Shown here piece after piece: positions 9,470-20,680 of a stretch of 64,000 bases of DNA. The notes under the pieces are model-generated. The model was given only the letters and a program-made list of their open reading frames with translations. It searched no databases and was not told where the DNA came from. Every line of letters begins with the position of its first letter. Position 1 is the first letter of the stretch. Origin of the DNA: Elmis aenea (taxonomy: Eukaryota > Arthropoda > Insecta > Coleoptera > Elmidae). A program made the translations under genes and the position numbers. The DNA lies in assembly GCA_947652605.1 (NCBI GenBank), contig OX393579.1, positions 48,366,970-48,430,969 of the forward strand, in the 5' to 3' direction.

Positions 9470-11695
9470 CAGGGTGGACCAAATTCGAATGTTTTACGGG
9501 GTATCTCGGTTACCGTAATAGTTGGCGAAAATCTGACATCGGTCTCTTGGGCTATTTTTTTTGAGAAACGAACGCTCGTGTAATCAGATATTTTAAATTG
9601 CTTTCCATTTTGGCACTACAGAAGAAAAATGAAATTTCATCGTTTTTGAAAATTTACTATAACTTCTTTATTTTTTAAAACAGAATATAATAATACAAAT
9701 TTTTATGCTTAATCTAAAAACAAAATTAATTTATTTTTAGGGACCTTGATTTTCGAGAAACGAAGTAAACTTATATTTTTTTAAATAGAAACCCTAGTTC
9801 GCCATGACTTATATAAAAGAATATTTTTTTAGCTTTTCAAAAATATATAATTTTGTATATTTGCTGCAAAAAATAACTGACAAGGGAAGGTCACGATACG
9901 TTGTCGCTAGAATTTGATTCCGGCTGTGTTTATTACATCAAGGGCATCAAAACTAAATGTTTTTCAGAGTTATACGTGCCACTGGCCATTAACTTCGGAA
10001 AAATAGGGGAAAAACTGAAAAATTGGTACAAAAAGGTCATTTTTGCGATCGCGTTGGCCATGAAACCGTCAGAGATAAAATCTAAATTCTTCTATTTACC
10101 AATAGGCGCATCCTTTGCAAGTAAAATAGTGCAAAGTTTTTGAAAAAATCTTGAACGGTTCCGGAGAAAAACGTCAAAAACGAAACCCCTGTATAAGCGC
10201 TATGTATTGAGTAGTTGTCGCATATCTGTATTACTATATCTATGCGACTTGCATAGGCGTTTAACATAGGAAAAACCGTTTTTACAAAGGCCTCGTTTTT
10301 TGCGTTTTTCTTCGGAACCGTTTAAGATTTTTTCAAAAACTTTGCACCATTTTACTTGGAAAGGATGCGCGCATTAGTAAATAGAAGAATTTCGATTTTG
10401 TCTTTTACGGTTTCATGGCCAACGCGATCGCAAATATTACTTTTATTAATCAGCTGTTCAGTTTTTCCCCTATTTTTCCGAAGTTAATGGCCAGTGGCAC
10501 GTATAACTCTGGAAAACATTTACTTTTGATGCCCTTGATGTAATAAACACAGCCGGAATCAAATTCTAGCGACAACGTATCGTGGACCTTCCCTTGTGAG
10601 ATATAGATAATTTTGTCAGAATTTTATTGCCAAAGTTTGCCATGATTTCGTAAACAAGTAATGTTTGCAATTAACCAACAACTAAACTATTAAAACATTC
10701 GAATCTGGTCTAAATTCGATGGGATTACTTACATGGGTATCTCGCTTTATGTTCAAGATAGAGAAACGGTTGAATTACCAAAAATATGTAGTTTTTTGAG
10801 ACAAACTCAGAACCGTTTTCAAAAATATTGTATAATTTCTGGTTTTTGAGTTATTGAATAAAAAGTGTATTTTCGTCATATTCATAATGTGTCATATCTC
10901 CGTTGTTGTTGTAAAATTTGACAACATTTATGAAGAATATTTTTAGACAATTTTGTGTAAAATTCGACATACTAAAAAAAATATTTCACGCTCGCTGTTA
11001 GGAAGTTATGACACAAACTTACCTTTTTTTAAAAGAAAGTTGTAGTTGGCTATGATTTATTTAAATTCCTTATTTTTTTCTGATTCCAAATGTATTAGGG
11101 TTGATGTAGTTATTTTTAATAATACGCAAGTTACGAAGGTTTTTTATTTTAAGATAAACATAGTAGGCTGTAAAAACAATATAAAAACAAGGTGCAAAAC
11201 ATTTTTAAACTAATTTGGAACAAGTTACGAAGATTTTTGAATTTGTTGTTGAGATAAACATTTTAAATATTTGAACATGAAATAACAACAATATAGTCAG
11301 AATCAGCAGGTATGTAGTAGTATGTTATATTTTCAAGTATTTATAATGTTTATATCAACAACAAATTAAAAAACCTTCGTAACTTGTACCACGTGAGTTT
11401 TTAAATGTTATACACCTTTTTTTGCTGTTTCCACAACCTACTAGCTTTTCTTAAAAAAAAAACAAATTAAAAAACCCTCGTAACTTGCGCATTATTGGAA
11501 ATAACTACATTAAACCCAAATGGAATGAGAAAAAAATAAGGAATGTAAATAAATCATAGCCAACTATACCTTCCATTTAAAAAAAAGGCAAGTTTGTGTC
11601 ATAACTTTTTAACGGCGAGTGTAATTGTTTTTTTTTTTAGTATAATAAAATTTTACATAAAAATATCTAAAAATAATCTTCATCAATTTTGTTAC
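9470..11695. mobile_element. Composite CAGGGTGG element, type A joined to type B arms
   Basis: It starts TA then CAGGGTGGACCAAATTCGAA at 9470 and follows the type-A arm also seen at 38399 and 63087 (CTCGGTTACCGTA, TTCCATTTTGGCACTACAGA). That arm is interrupted by the 716-bp element at 9881-10596 and resumes to about 10680. From about 10705 it continues as a full type-B left arm, passes the centre near 11300, and returns as a type-B right arm that stops near 11695. About 210 bp of the far terminus are missing. It has no coding capacity. Confidence 0.7.
9881..10596. mobile_element. 716-bp palindromic element with 3-bp TGA duplication
   Basis: Arms of about 310 bp pair across a roughly 90-bp centre. 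The left end is CAAGGGAAGGTCACGATACG; the right end is its near complement CGTATCGTGGACCTTCCCTTG. TGA flanks both sides (9878-9880 and 10597-10599). The host type-A arm reads AAAAAATAACCAAGATATGG uninterrupted at 63493-63512, so removing the element plus one TGA restores the expected sequence. The 80-codon ORF inside is not a known protein. The superfamily is undetermined. Confidence 0.82.
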
Positions 11696-13252
11696 CAAAA
11701 ATCGGTATAATAGTTTTATAGAAACTCTCCAAAAAAATTAATTGCTTTGATAAACTAGCAATTAAAAAAGTTATCTATAAATTACACATATCGGTTAAAG
11801 CGGATTTGGTCGAAGCAATTTTGTAGTTTTAATATTTAGCAATAAATGAATATTAATAAATAATCGCATCCAGATTGATATATATTTACTGCATTGATAG
11901 TTGTTTGGATTAAAAAATATTGATTGATAAAACTAATCGTATCAGGTACAATTATTCAGAAGTTAAATTGCTCTAATAAATATTAACTGTTTATAAAATA
12001 TATCTGAACAATTCGATCAACTTTAACACTCCTTTGAGTAAACTATGAATTTTAAAAATTTCTTTTAAAATGCTGCATTGTTAAAAACTTCAAAAATCCT
12101 AAAAACTCTCAAATTTACGGTTCGTTGAGAAGAGTATGAAATTATTTACTAAAGCCAAAATGACTTTTTCTATGCTCGTTCTATTTCTAGACAACTTTTT
12201 AAATGACATTAAAAGGAATTGCCAGTATAGTTTCTGCTGGATTTTCTATTTAAAAGTAGGCTAATAGTAATTTATTAAGACTGATCAATTACAATTTTTT
12301 GCAAGTTACTTGTTCATTGTGGATCATCTTCATCCAACAATTTTGCAAGTTATCGTTTTTGGTGGTGATAGCTCATAAGAATGGCTAAAAAATAGTTTTT
12401 CAATGTAACATGCGAATGAAGATTTTTTTCATCTTACTTATCCTTATCGATTTGTATTACTTTTAATATTATAATAATCAAAAACTTATGTGCAATTTTT
12501 TTCACCTATGCTTAAAATCACAATCTTCTTAAATTTAGAGAGTTGTATTAGTCTATTAAATTTTTAAATTGGCATGAGGGTGAAAGCGTAGATAGTAGGC
12601 TTTGCGAAGAGGGTGCTGAGATTTTTGCAAATTGTTTATTGATTTACACGAGAGCTCGTTGCCAGGAATTTTGTGTTTGTTGCTTCTAATGAGACGCGCT
12701 GTGCTGGTGCAGTTGTTGCCAAATGATGCAGATTGGCAACCGTGGTAATTGGGCCGTTGCAAAAAAAGTGGATGTAATAGATAATATTTAAAATGCTTTT
12801 AGTTTTTTAAAACGGTCCAGATTTACCTAAACAAAAGTTACTAAAGTCTTAGCGCAGCCAGTGACGTGTCTGCGTAGTTCTGAAAAAAAGAGTTGTTGAT
12901 TGGATATGCCTTATCCATCTCACTGAATTTTAAATTCTGTTTTTAAACACGTTGATAAATTATTGATCATTAAAAGGGGTTTTAAAAGTAAACATACAGT
13001 TTTTTACAAAATGGTGAAGTGCGTTAAAAAAGTATGTACCTATATAATATGTGTACTCAGGGCCTCCGCAACCCGGGGGGTTAAGGGGTATACTAAACCC
13101 GGACATAAGATGTTAGGGGCGGTAAATTTTTTGAAATGTAGATAGTTGATAAATAATATGTTTAAAATTCTAAGAAAATTATTTTGTTTTCTTTAAATGC
13201 CTTTTAAAAATTTTATAAATCTGTTTGCTCTACAATAATTTTGTATAGTCTA
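11696..13252. other. No recognised gene or element
   Basis: AT-rich sequence. The small ORFs at 12556-12762 and 12963-13145 show no recognisable domains. Nothing here supports an annotation. Confidence 0.5.
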
Positions 13253-13427
13253 TTCGGCCAGTGACGAGGTCTATCGGATTAACTGACTGGTGTATAAATG
13301 TAAGTACGTAAGCGGTATGTTTCGTGTTTGTGCTTAGAACTCGATGACACAGAAAAAGACAGAATGCATGTATGTATTTCGTTGCCGCCTTACTGCGCTA
13401 ATCCGATAGACCTCACCACTGGCCGAA
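13253..13427. mobile_element. 175-bp MITE, TTCGGCCAGTG ends
   Basis: Terminal inverted repeats of about 29 bp (TTCGGCCAGTGACGAGGTCT... against its complement ending ACCACTGGCCGAA), with about three mismatches. No clear target duplication. The interior has no coding capacity. Confidence 0.75.
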
Positions 13428-15454
13428 CGGACATACATGATTTTATCAAAAATTAATAGTGTGCTTCATTTCATGCAAAAGTTTTTGGCAGTTGGTGAAC
13501 TTTCGAATTTTTGCCCAAAACGAATGTATAGGTCGTCAGGTTAGGGTTAGAGTATAGATACACTTGAAAATAATTCAATAATATAAACTGTGTAAAATTA
13601 TGAAGTTTCTGAACGAACAGAAAGTAAATATGTAGGTATTTTTCACAACTATGAAGTTAACTGAAAAACTTTTAAACGTTTGTCAAAAAAATTTGCAAAC
13701 CTACACATTTCAAATTTTTTTAAAAACTTTGAGCTGTAGAAATGAATTTTTGAACGATTTGGATGTAGATAGGTATTGCTTATCAAGCTTAGGAACTATA
13801 GAGCTTTTTGTAAAACTTTTTTACCGCAACAATTCTCTAAAAAAACAATAAAAAAGTAATGGTTTTTGCGCTATTGATAAAAACAAACAAAAAACATTTT
13901 CGATTTTTGCTTATAACTTGCTTATTTAAATTCATACTCAAAATATCATTATCAGAACACTTTTTTGCGTAGATTTGGAATTTGTTAATCATCATTTGTT
14001 TTTGTTAGTTTATTATCAACTTTCTTATTTTAAATACTGATTGTGATTGGCTGTGACACCATCAAAAATATAGTTTTTTTCTCGTTTTATTGATGTTTAT
14101 CTTTAAAAATAAGTAATTTATTACAAAAGTATTGTATTTATTAGAATTAATCAAAGTGGCCATTGAAAAACAAAACAAAACATCAACTAAATAAACTAGC
14201 CGTCCTTAATTAAACACAAAAAACCTTAAATAGTTTAAGATATTGTTTCATTTCAAAATAATTTATGTTTTTAAGTTACTATTACTAATGAATCTAAATT
14301 ATAACATGCTTTTAAAGTGTAGCCCACTCTCCATGGGCAATACAAATTTGAGATCTGCAATTTGTGGAATTGTAGACAATGTTTTCCTAAGCATTTTTTT
14401 TACGAGATCTTCATACTGTTCACAATAACTGGGACACCCTGTATATTAAACGTATTTTTTAATTACAATAAATTTAGCTTTACTCTCGTAAATAGGTACG
14501 AATTTGTTTAAATTTTATTTATTAATGTGTATATTGCTTTGATCCTATAATCCATAACGTTTTTTTGTGGTATTTTTAATGAAGGTAATCCAGGGCGACT
14601 ACAATGAATTTATGGTAACACATATTGGGAATATATAAATAAAACAGTTTTTGCGTGTTTGTGCAGATCGTTATGTTTCATTCGGCAGTTTTTATAATAA
14701 AAGTTTATACTTAACGATACCATTAACTCATTGGAAATTGTTTTATTTGTTCGTAAAAATGGTATTTGTTCGTATATTTGGAATTTTATTGGTCTACTTG
14801 TCAAAGTTTTTGTCTAAAAACGCGTCTGCTTCGGTTGTTTATCTGCCTGCGTATGATATTTTGATTTTTGTTGTTTATATTCGAGCCCATTTTCACGTAA
14901 AAATAATATTTCGACCCATATTTCATTCTAGCATTCGCTGTAGCAAACGCGTGTGTTAATATGCAGTGATTAATTAAAAAGTTGAGGTTATTGGGTTTGA
15001 ATTTCATTCGCTTCGAGCGAGCAAAAGTCTACTAATTGCAATAATTATTTTGTAATTTATATGGAATCGCTACTAAACTCTAATCAAAACTCGGTGTGTG
15101 TTCGTATAATGAACTAATTGAAATGTTCTGGTAGTTTGTTGCACCTACACCGCTACTTCGAGAAAGTAAAGTTTGCAATAACGATAATATTTTAATAGAA
15201 ATGTTGTAGGTACAGAGAATTTGTAGATATTCTCGGTTTTGATCCAAGGCGAGTTGGTAGGTGCCACAATTAAATTTTGAGTGCACCTTGTTTTCAGTGG
15301 GTTTGGATATTGTCTCAATTATTATTAACAAACTTAGTTGAATTATTTTTTTAAATATATTCAATGCCATTTGAAAAATTTTGGATTATGATATATTTTT
15401 AACAATATCTTGGAAACGGATTTGATTTCCGTTTTCACTGTGTTTATCTCATAC
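13428..15454. other. No gene; one solo CAGGGTGTCCC terminus
   Basis: The solo terminus GTTCACAATAACTGGGACAC...CCTG ends at 14441, followed by TA, and matches the one ending at 6758. CTTATAACTTGCTTATTT near 13911 pairs with AAATAAGCAAGTTATAAG near 6697, so both are pieces of one repeat family. No host coding region is recognised. Confidence 0.5.
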
Positions 15455-15787
15455 CTTTAAAGTCTGTTTTATACTATACTATTTTTTCGTTTAAGAAAAT
15501 CGTATACGATTTTTAATCCAAAAATTTCGTCCAAGAATTTAGCATGGAAAATATGAACCATTTACATTGTACTATTTTTTGGTACGAAAACTCCAATATA
15601 TTTTGGTTACTTTTTAGTAACTTTTATCATATTTTGTTGGCACCTTGGGTAACCATGTCAAATGTTCAATTTGAGCACAGAACAAAAAGCGAATCATTTT
15701 CAAACTTAACGTATATTTAACGCTTGTTCCATTCTACATATTTATTCCTACAAAATAAATTGTGTGGAATTATAACGGTAATAAGTA

Positions 15788-16718
15788 CTCCCTCCGTCCG
15801 AAAATATGGTATACATTTTGATTTTTTTCTTGTCCGAAAATATGATATACATTTACAATTTTAATTAATTAGAATGATTTTATTTATGAAATAGTTACAA
15901 ATATCTAGTAAAACAAAGAATAATACAAAAAGTTTTAATTTAACAAAGACGTGGCTGTTTCCACAGCTTCTATGGGACATGATAATGTTTGTTATGGCCC
16001 CCACGAAGAAGTTTTGCCTTATTGATGTGCGGAATCTTATAGGAATTCCCTCCTTTTGCTAACATGGTTGCTTCTAGACAAGTTTGCAATGTTAGAAAAA
16101 CATTATCAAGGGTTTGAATGTTTAATGCATTAAATGCATTTTGTATGCATTCAATCAATTCGTCGATTGTATTCGGTGAAGCTGTATGTTGTAAGGTTGT
16201 ATATAGAATTAAAAAATCCAAGATCCAATAGATAAGAATCTGGACTATTTGGCGATTGTGATTTAAGTCGAATAGACCAGCCATCTCTAGAGCCTTCTGC
16301 TACAATATCTTCATCATCATCGGAGGAATGGGGTTTCGCGTTATCTTACGTAAATTGGTTTGTGCTTGTGACTTATGGGAAATTTTTTATTTTTTTTTTT
16401 ATATTATCGCTACTATTACGCTGGTTAAGTGTCAGTTGCTTTGATTTGGAACTTCTTCTTTTCAATTCAACACAATTTTGATCAAAATTCGCCATTTTGT
16501 TGGAACAGCGGGTGTGTCACTTAATTTGTCTAAAATACGCGAATTTTTTTCCTGTGAATTATTTTTGACATATGCCAAACTATTTGTGTGCCATTTGTTT
16601 ATTAGTTGCCTAACAACCACCTATTTAGAAACAAAAACAAAAAAAGACCAAGATAATATTACTTTTGTTATTCCCACTTTTTTTTCTTAATGTATACCAT
16701 ATTTTCGGACGGAGGTAG
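15788..16718 (-). mobile_element. Internally deleted DD39D mariner with Stowaway-like ends
   Basis: 931 bp. The left terminus CTCCCTCCGTCCGAAAATA pairs with the right terminus ending TATTTTCGGACGGAGGTAG (one terminal mismatch), and pairing continues into TGGTATACATT. A TA duplication lies at 15786-15787 and 16719-16720. The start CTCCCTCCGTCC is the classic terminus of Stowaway MITEs and their mariner-like partners described mainly in plants. The transposase remnant lies on the minus strand. Confidence 0.85.
15970..16495 (-). pseudogene. DD39D mariner transposase, N-terminus plus C-terminal catalytic part
   Basis: ATG at 16495 opens a short N-terminal piece reading KQLTLNQRNSSDNI, resembling the start of plant-type mariner transposases. 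The central region with the first catalytic Asp is deleted. Coding similarity resumes near 16345 with DNAKPH, carrying the second catalytic Asp, then RDGWSIRLKSQSPNSPD and LLDLGFFNS. The Asp of LLDLGFF lies 39 residues after that of DNAKPH, matching the DD39D signature. After a frameshift near 16210 the frame continues ASPNTIDELIECIQNAF, LDNVFLTLQTC and YKIPHINKAKL to a stop at 15970. The C-terminal blocks match my knowledge of Soymar/Osmar-like proteins. It is non-functional owing to the deletion and frameshift. Confidence 0.82.
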
Positions 16719-16995
16719 TAGTATTTAACATCGTTTGATTGTTTCAGTTAACCTAACCCACAAATGACAAGCGGTCAGATACAGTTACTGTAGAATACGC
16801 ATGCGCCCATGTTAAATTGGACGCATTCAGGGCAGGTAGTAATTTCGCACGAATTTTTCGTTCAAGATTTTTAATTTCTGATTGACACCGTACTAGAAAA
16901 TCGTATACGATTTTCTTAAACGAAAAAATGGTATAGTATAAAACAGACTTAAGATATACTGTGTGATCCAGAGTAACTGTCGCACCCCGTATAAT

Positions 16996-17168
16996 CAGTG
17001 CAGGATTTACGTATAAGCTACACAAGCTATAGCTTAGGCCCCCCACTTGCTTGGGAGCCCCAAAAAAAATTGTCTATCTATATATTTGACACTGACATAT
17101 AATATCTGGACTTATAAAGGGCCCCATATCTTAAATAGCTTAGGGCATCAAGTCTAAATCCGGCCCTG
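16996..17168. mobile_element. 173-bp hAT-like MITE
   Basis: It starts CAGTGCAGGATTTACG and ends AAATCCGGCCCTG, the complementary CAG...CTG termini of hAT MITEs. The flanking octamers CGTATAAT and CATATAAC match at 6 of 8 positions, an aged 8-bp duplication. It interrupts a CCGGGTG-family terminus whose intact relative at 648 reads GTCGCACCCCTATAACTT, which supports the boundaries. Confidence 0.72.
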
Positions 17169-17551
17169 CATATAACTTTGTTATTTTAACAGGAAATTCA
17201 TATATACCTTATATTTTTGTAATTCGTCCGAAATTTTTTTCAGTTGTAATATAACAAGTGCATTGAAAATTATCGATAGTTTTTGGTAAATATGCCCGAA
17301 TGCAAGTTGAGCTGAAAAAAACACGAGTTGGATTCAACTTGCATGAGTGAAAATTTGTCCAAGATTATAGATTATTTGCAATGCACGAGTTATATTTTGT
17401 CAGGCAATTTCCTTCACGTAACCTACCTATCAAATTAAATGTATGTTAGGTCAAATTTTACAAGTACTATCAGAGTGGTGCGTCAGGGGTGTGGTTTAAT
17501 CTATGTTAAAGTAACACTACTGGTCGCCGAAATTCGTCAAAACATTATCAA
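17169..17551. other. No gene; remnant of a CCGGGTG-type terminus
   Basis: The first bases continue the interrupted MITE terminus from 16961. The remainder, to the retrotransposon fragment, is unrecognised. Confidence 0.45.
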
Positions 17552-17904
17552 GACGAAAGGTCTTTAGAGAAAAGACAGAAGAAATGCTTAGGATGAGTAG
17601 AGCAGACTTCAGAGCAGCTACAGGAGTCGTCACAGGACACTGTGGGCTAAACAAACACCTACATAATAGGGCTCTCAGAGACTGACATATGCAGAGAATG
17701 TGGTGAAGAAGAAGATACTCTTCGCGTAATATGCCAGTGTGAAGGATTCACACCCTATCGGCGTAGACTTCTGGGGATAGAAAAAGCCAACCAAGAAAAA
17801 CACCCTTAAAGAAAATCCTGGAGTTTTTTAAACACATAGGACTCCTTTAAGGAGCTATCACCAGAGGGTACAATAGACCACTAGTAGACCAATAATAATA
17901 ATAA
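17552..17904 (+). pseudogene. 3' end of a non-LTR retrotransposon (zinc-knuckle tail)
   Basis: Plus-strand coding reads FREKTEEMLRMSRADFRAAT, then GHCGLNKHLHN. After a one-base frameshift it continues GLSETDICRECGEEEDTL and VICQCEGF, ending RRRLLGIEKANQE. The block of TGHCxLNxHLH followed by a CxxC...CxC cluster is typical of the region after RNase H in several non-LTR ORF2 proteins. A short (AAT)n tail at 17891-17903 closes the element. The RT and endonuclease are absent, so this is a strongly 5'-truncated copy. The clade is uncertain (R1/LOA/Jockey range). Confidence 0.72.
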
Positions 17905-19620
17905 AGAAAAAGGTTCACCCTAGTGTTTGCATTGAACGTGTCCCAACCAATCTGTGTACTTCTAGATTTAAAAAAAATACAGAAAACATAAAATTGTATA
18001 CAAATTAAAACTTAATTGCCAATTACTGTAATTGTTATAAAAAGCATAATTAAATTTTACAGTTTTCGTTGGAATCTCATCAACTTAAAAAAACTCATTT
18101 TGCAACTATCGAAGTCTTCTCGTCACCTAAAGTTAAATTATTTAAATTTTTATTATCTTCGTAGTCGACAAAACGTATTTTAAAATTTATGAAAAATTAC
18201 GCTTCACTTGCCAGCGTGATAATTTCATTTTTAAAGTCATTTCAAACGTAATAGAACGAAACTATTGTCCCACAGCAATTAACAAGAGTGCATTTCGAGA
18301 TCCTCAACACATGCAACCCAATCTGTTACTCTAATGATGCAGAATTTGTCCAACTTCATTTGCAGTTTCCACACAGTTTTTGCGAGTGCTCGCAACTTCG
18401 TTTTGTAATCTAAATATAATGCGCAACGAAACGGTGGTTTATAAAAAAATTTAGTCGATAAAAATATCGTTCGGAAATCTGTTCAGGCTAATCTAGATAA
18501 ATGCTCATGTGTGTACCAACCTTTTTTGATGTATTAAATTTTAAAATCCCTATAACCAGTCGATCAACATGGCAAAATTTGGTCGCGTATAAATTTTGTT
18601 TTGTTTAATCTGCAAGGGAAGTGTATGAACTTAAAATCCTTAGTGCTTCGCAAGTAAAAACGGCGTCAATTTAAAACTGCGCTGTATTTAAAGCCTAAAC
18701 TCGTTTATCGAGTAATTTCTTCCGGTATTTTTCAGCTGTGGATTATCTCTGTTCTTATACATTCATTGCGTAAATGGTTTTTCGCAGTTCGAGTCATTAA
18801 GGAAACGGGAAATGGGTCTTTCGTGAGCAATTTTTGTTAAATTAGCATCTGCCGCGTTAAATATTGGAGCGTTGGTGCGGAGGAACAATTTTTTAAGGTA
18901 CATTTGTTTGAACGACTCAGGGTTGTCCCTTTTCGGCACAGAGTGTTAACGGTTTTGATGAAATCTCAAAGAGTATCACAGCAATAATTTTTAGTTTTTT
19001 AAATTTCAATTTACAAATTATTGTAGGGAAGAGTGTTAATGTTCTGTACATTTAAAGGTGTTTGCGTCTATTGTGTGATGTTAGAGAGCCTAGCGATGTA
19101 ATATGCAATCGTTTCCCGACTATAGTTACATTCACTGCTTATTTTTTTAAGCACTATTATTAAATGTAGTTTCATTGCAAATAATTGCAAAATATCCTTG
19201 AGAATTGTTGCAACGTATTCCATTTTCATAGTAAATATTAAGAATGAACATATTTTATTATTAGAGCTTTAAAATCAACTGGACTAAGGCAAGTTAATAA
19301 TAACAAATTGCATTTTATCGAATTTATAAATTAATCTCCAAATAAATATAAACATAAATTTTTGTAATTGCGAAATGATTTCAAGATTATTACATGAATA
19401 GTCTGTATCAAGTTCAAAAAAAGCTTGAGATTTCCGGATCTAATAAAGATAGGATTTTAAACCAGACATAATTGTAAGGTGTTTATTAAAGCTATTTACA
19501 AACGGTGTAAAAAGTTTTTGTGTATGTCCAATTTTTCAAAAAATGACACGGAATTCGGAATTATAAATGAAAAATCATGTGTATTAATAAGTTTTTGGAA
19601 TAGTTATTTTTAGCTAATTA
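17905..19620. other. No recognised gene or element
   Basis: AT-rich stretch of 1.7 kb with no recognisable coding or terminal motifs. Confidence 0.5.
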
Positions 19621-19622
19621 TA

Positions 19623-19990
19623 CAGGGTGTTCCACATAAAAGGGCCACTATTGGGGTCTCGTAAACGGTAAGAGCCACAAAGAAGTTTAAATAAGACATT
19701 TTTTTCCTTTCTAAGACCTATTTAGTGATGCTTTTATGTTTTAAAACAGTTCCATGGCACGCTAGATAATAAACAAAAATCGAAATAGGCTTTTTAAAAT
19801 CTTTAATAACTCGGTTATGATTTGATGGTACAAAATTATTTTTGGGGTAAAAGCTGTGGATTTTTTTTTTACGATTTGTAAAATGAATACATTTGGTTCA
19901 GTATTGTTTAAATTTTTTGATAAGTTACACCCCGCATAGCCCACGGTGCTATTTGAAAAAAAGAGTGAAGCACCACAAAAAAAAAGAATA
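19623..19990. mobile_element. Single-ended CAGGGTGTTCC element fragment
   Basis: TA then CAGGGTGTTCCACATAAAAG, followed by GGGGTCTCGTAAACGGTAAG. The same internal motif (GGGGATCTCGTAAACGG) lies at the same distance from the end of the 42116-44079 element, so the two are relatives. No matching opposite end was found; the right limit is arbitrary. Confidence 0.55.
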
Positions 19991-20076
19991 AATACATGTC
20001 GCAGGAGAGTTAAAATATGTTAAATTGTTTATTTTATATTTTTTATTTTTATTATCCTAATTCAAAAGGTTTAGTA

Positions 20077-20680
20077 CAGGGATGGCCAACCTTTGGCACG
20101 CGTGCCACAGCTGGCTGGCACGTAGAAAAATTTTATTGCGGGAGAAATAGTTGCTTTTTTAAAATTTTTGGGTAATTAATTCTTTTTTTTAAATTATTGT
20201 ATTAGTAACAACAAATTAAATTTATTCAAAGAAAATACATGCATTTTGTTTCGAATATGCGAATTTCAAACAAAATTACAAGTATGTAAACGAGATATTG
20301 CCATTCATGCCTTCAAATATTTTCCAAATTTAATTTTTTTTTATAGAAAATCTGACACGTCAATTTAAAATAAATCAAATTCAATTGTCTGAAGATTTAA
20401 CCACCCAGACATAAACAAAGTTGATGAACTTAATTTGGACATTTTTGAATGGCTAAAATTTGAAAATTTTGAAATGCAATTAATTGATTTTTAATCAAGT
20501 GCAACTTGGAGGCAATAGTTTATCGACTTGAGGAAAAATTTAGAGATTATTGAAAGGGAACGTTTGGAGAAAAAAAAAATTCTGAAAGCAAAATTATTAA
20601 TGCCTGGCGAACGATTCCAGAACAGTTCAAATCTTTAAAGAAATTAGCGTCGGCTATTTTAACCATATTTTCTTAATATG
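20077..20680 (+). pseudogene. hAT transposase C-terminal relic with terminal motif
   Basis: CAGGGATGGCCAACCTTTGG at 20077 is a hAT-type terminus. From about 20440 the plus strand reads, with several stops and frame changes, MQLIDF, SSATWRQ, FIDLRKNLEIIERERLEKKK, INAWRTIPEQFKSLKKLASA and ILTIFS. This is the C-terminal hAT dimerisation region; family members continue into a GSTYxCExxFS motif that is lost here. The pattern resembles the ZBED5/SPIN-like branch. Very decayed, non-functional. Confidence 0.65.

Larger units (their letters stand above)
15455..16960. repeat. Inverted repeat enclosing the DD39D element
   Basis: 15455-15515 (AGTCTGTTTTATACTATAC...TTCGTTTAAGAAAATCG) is the reverse complement of about 16896-16955. 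Each arm contains the self-complementary GAAAATCGTATACGATTTTC or a close variant. The arms bracket the 931-bp element at 15788-16718, so an older palindromic repeat was the landing site. Confidence 0.65.

Noticed and set aside
13069..13085. CCCGGGGGGTTAAGGGG as a TTAA-type element end
   Set aside because: No partner terminus or duplication was found.
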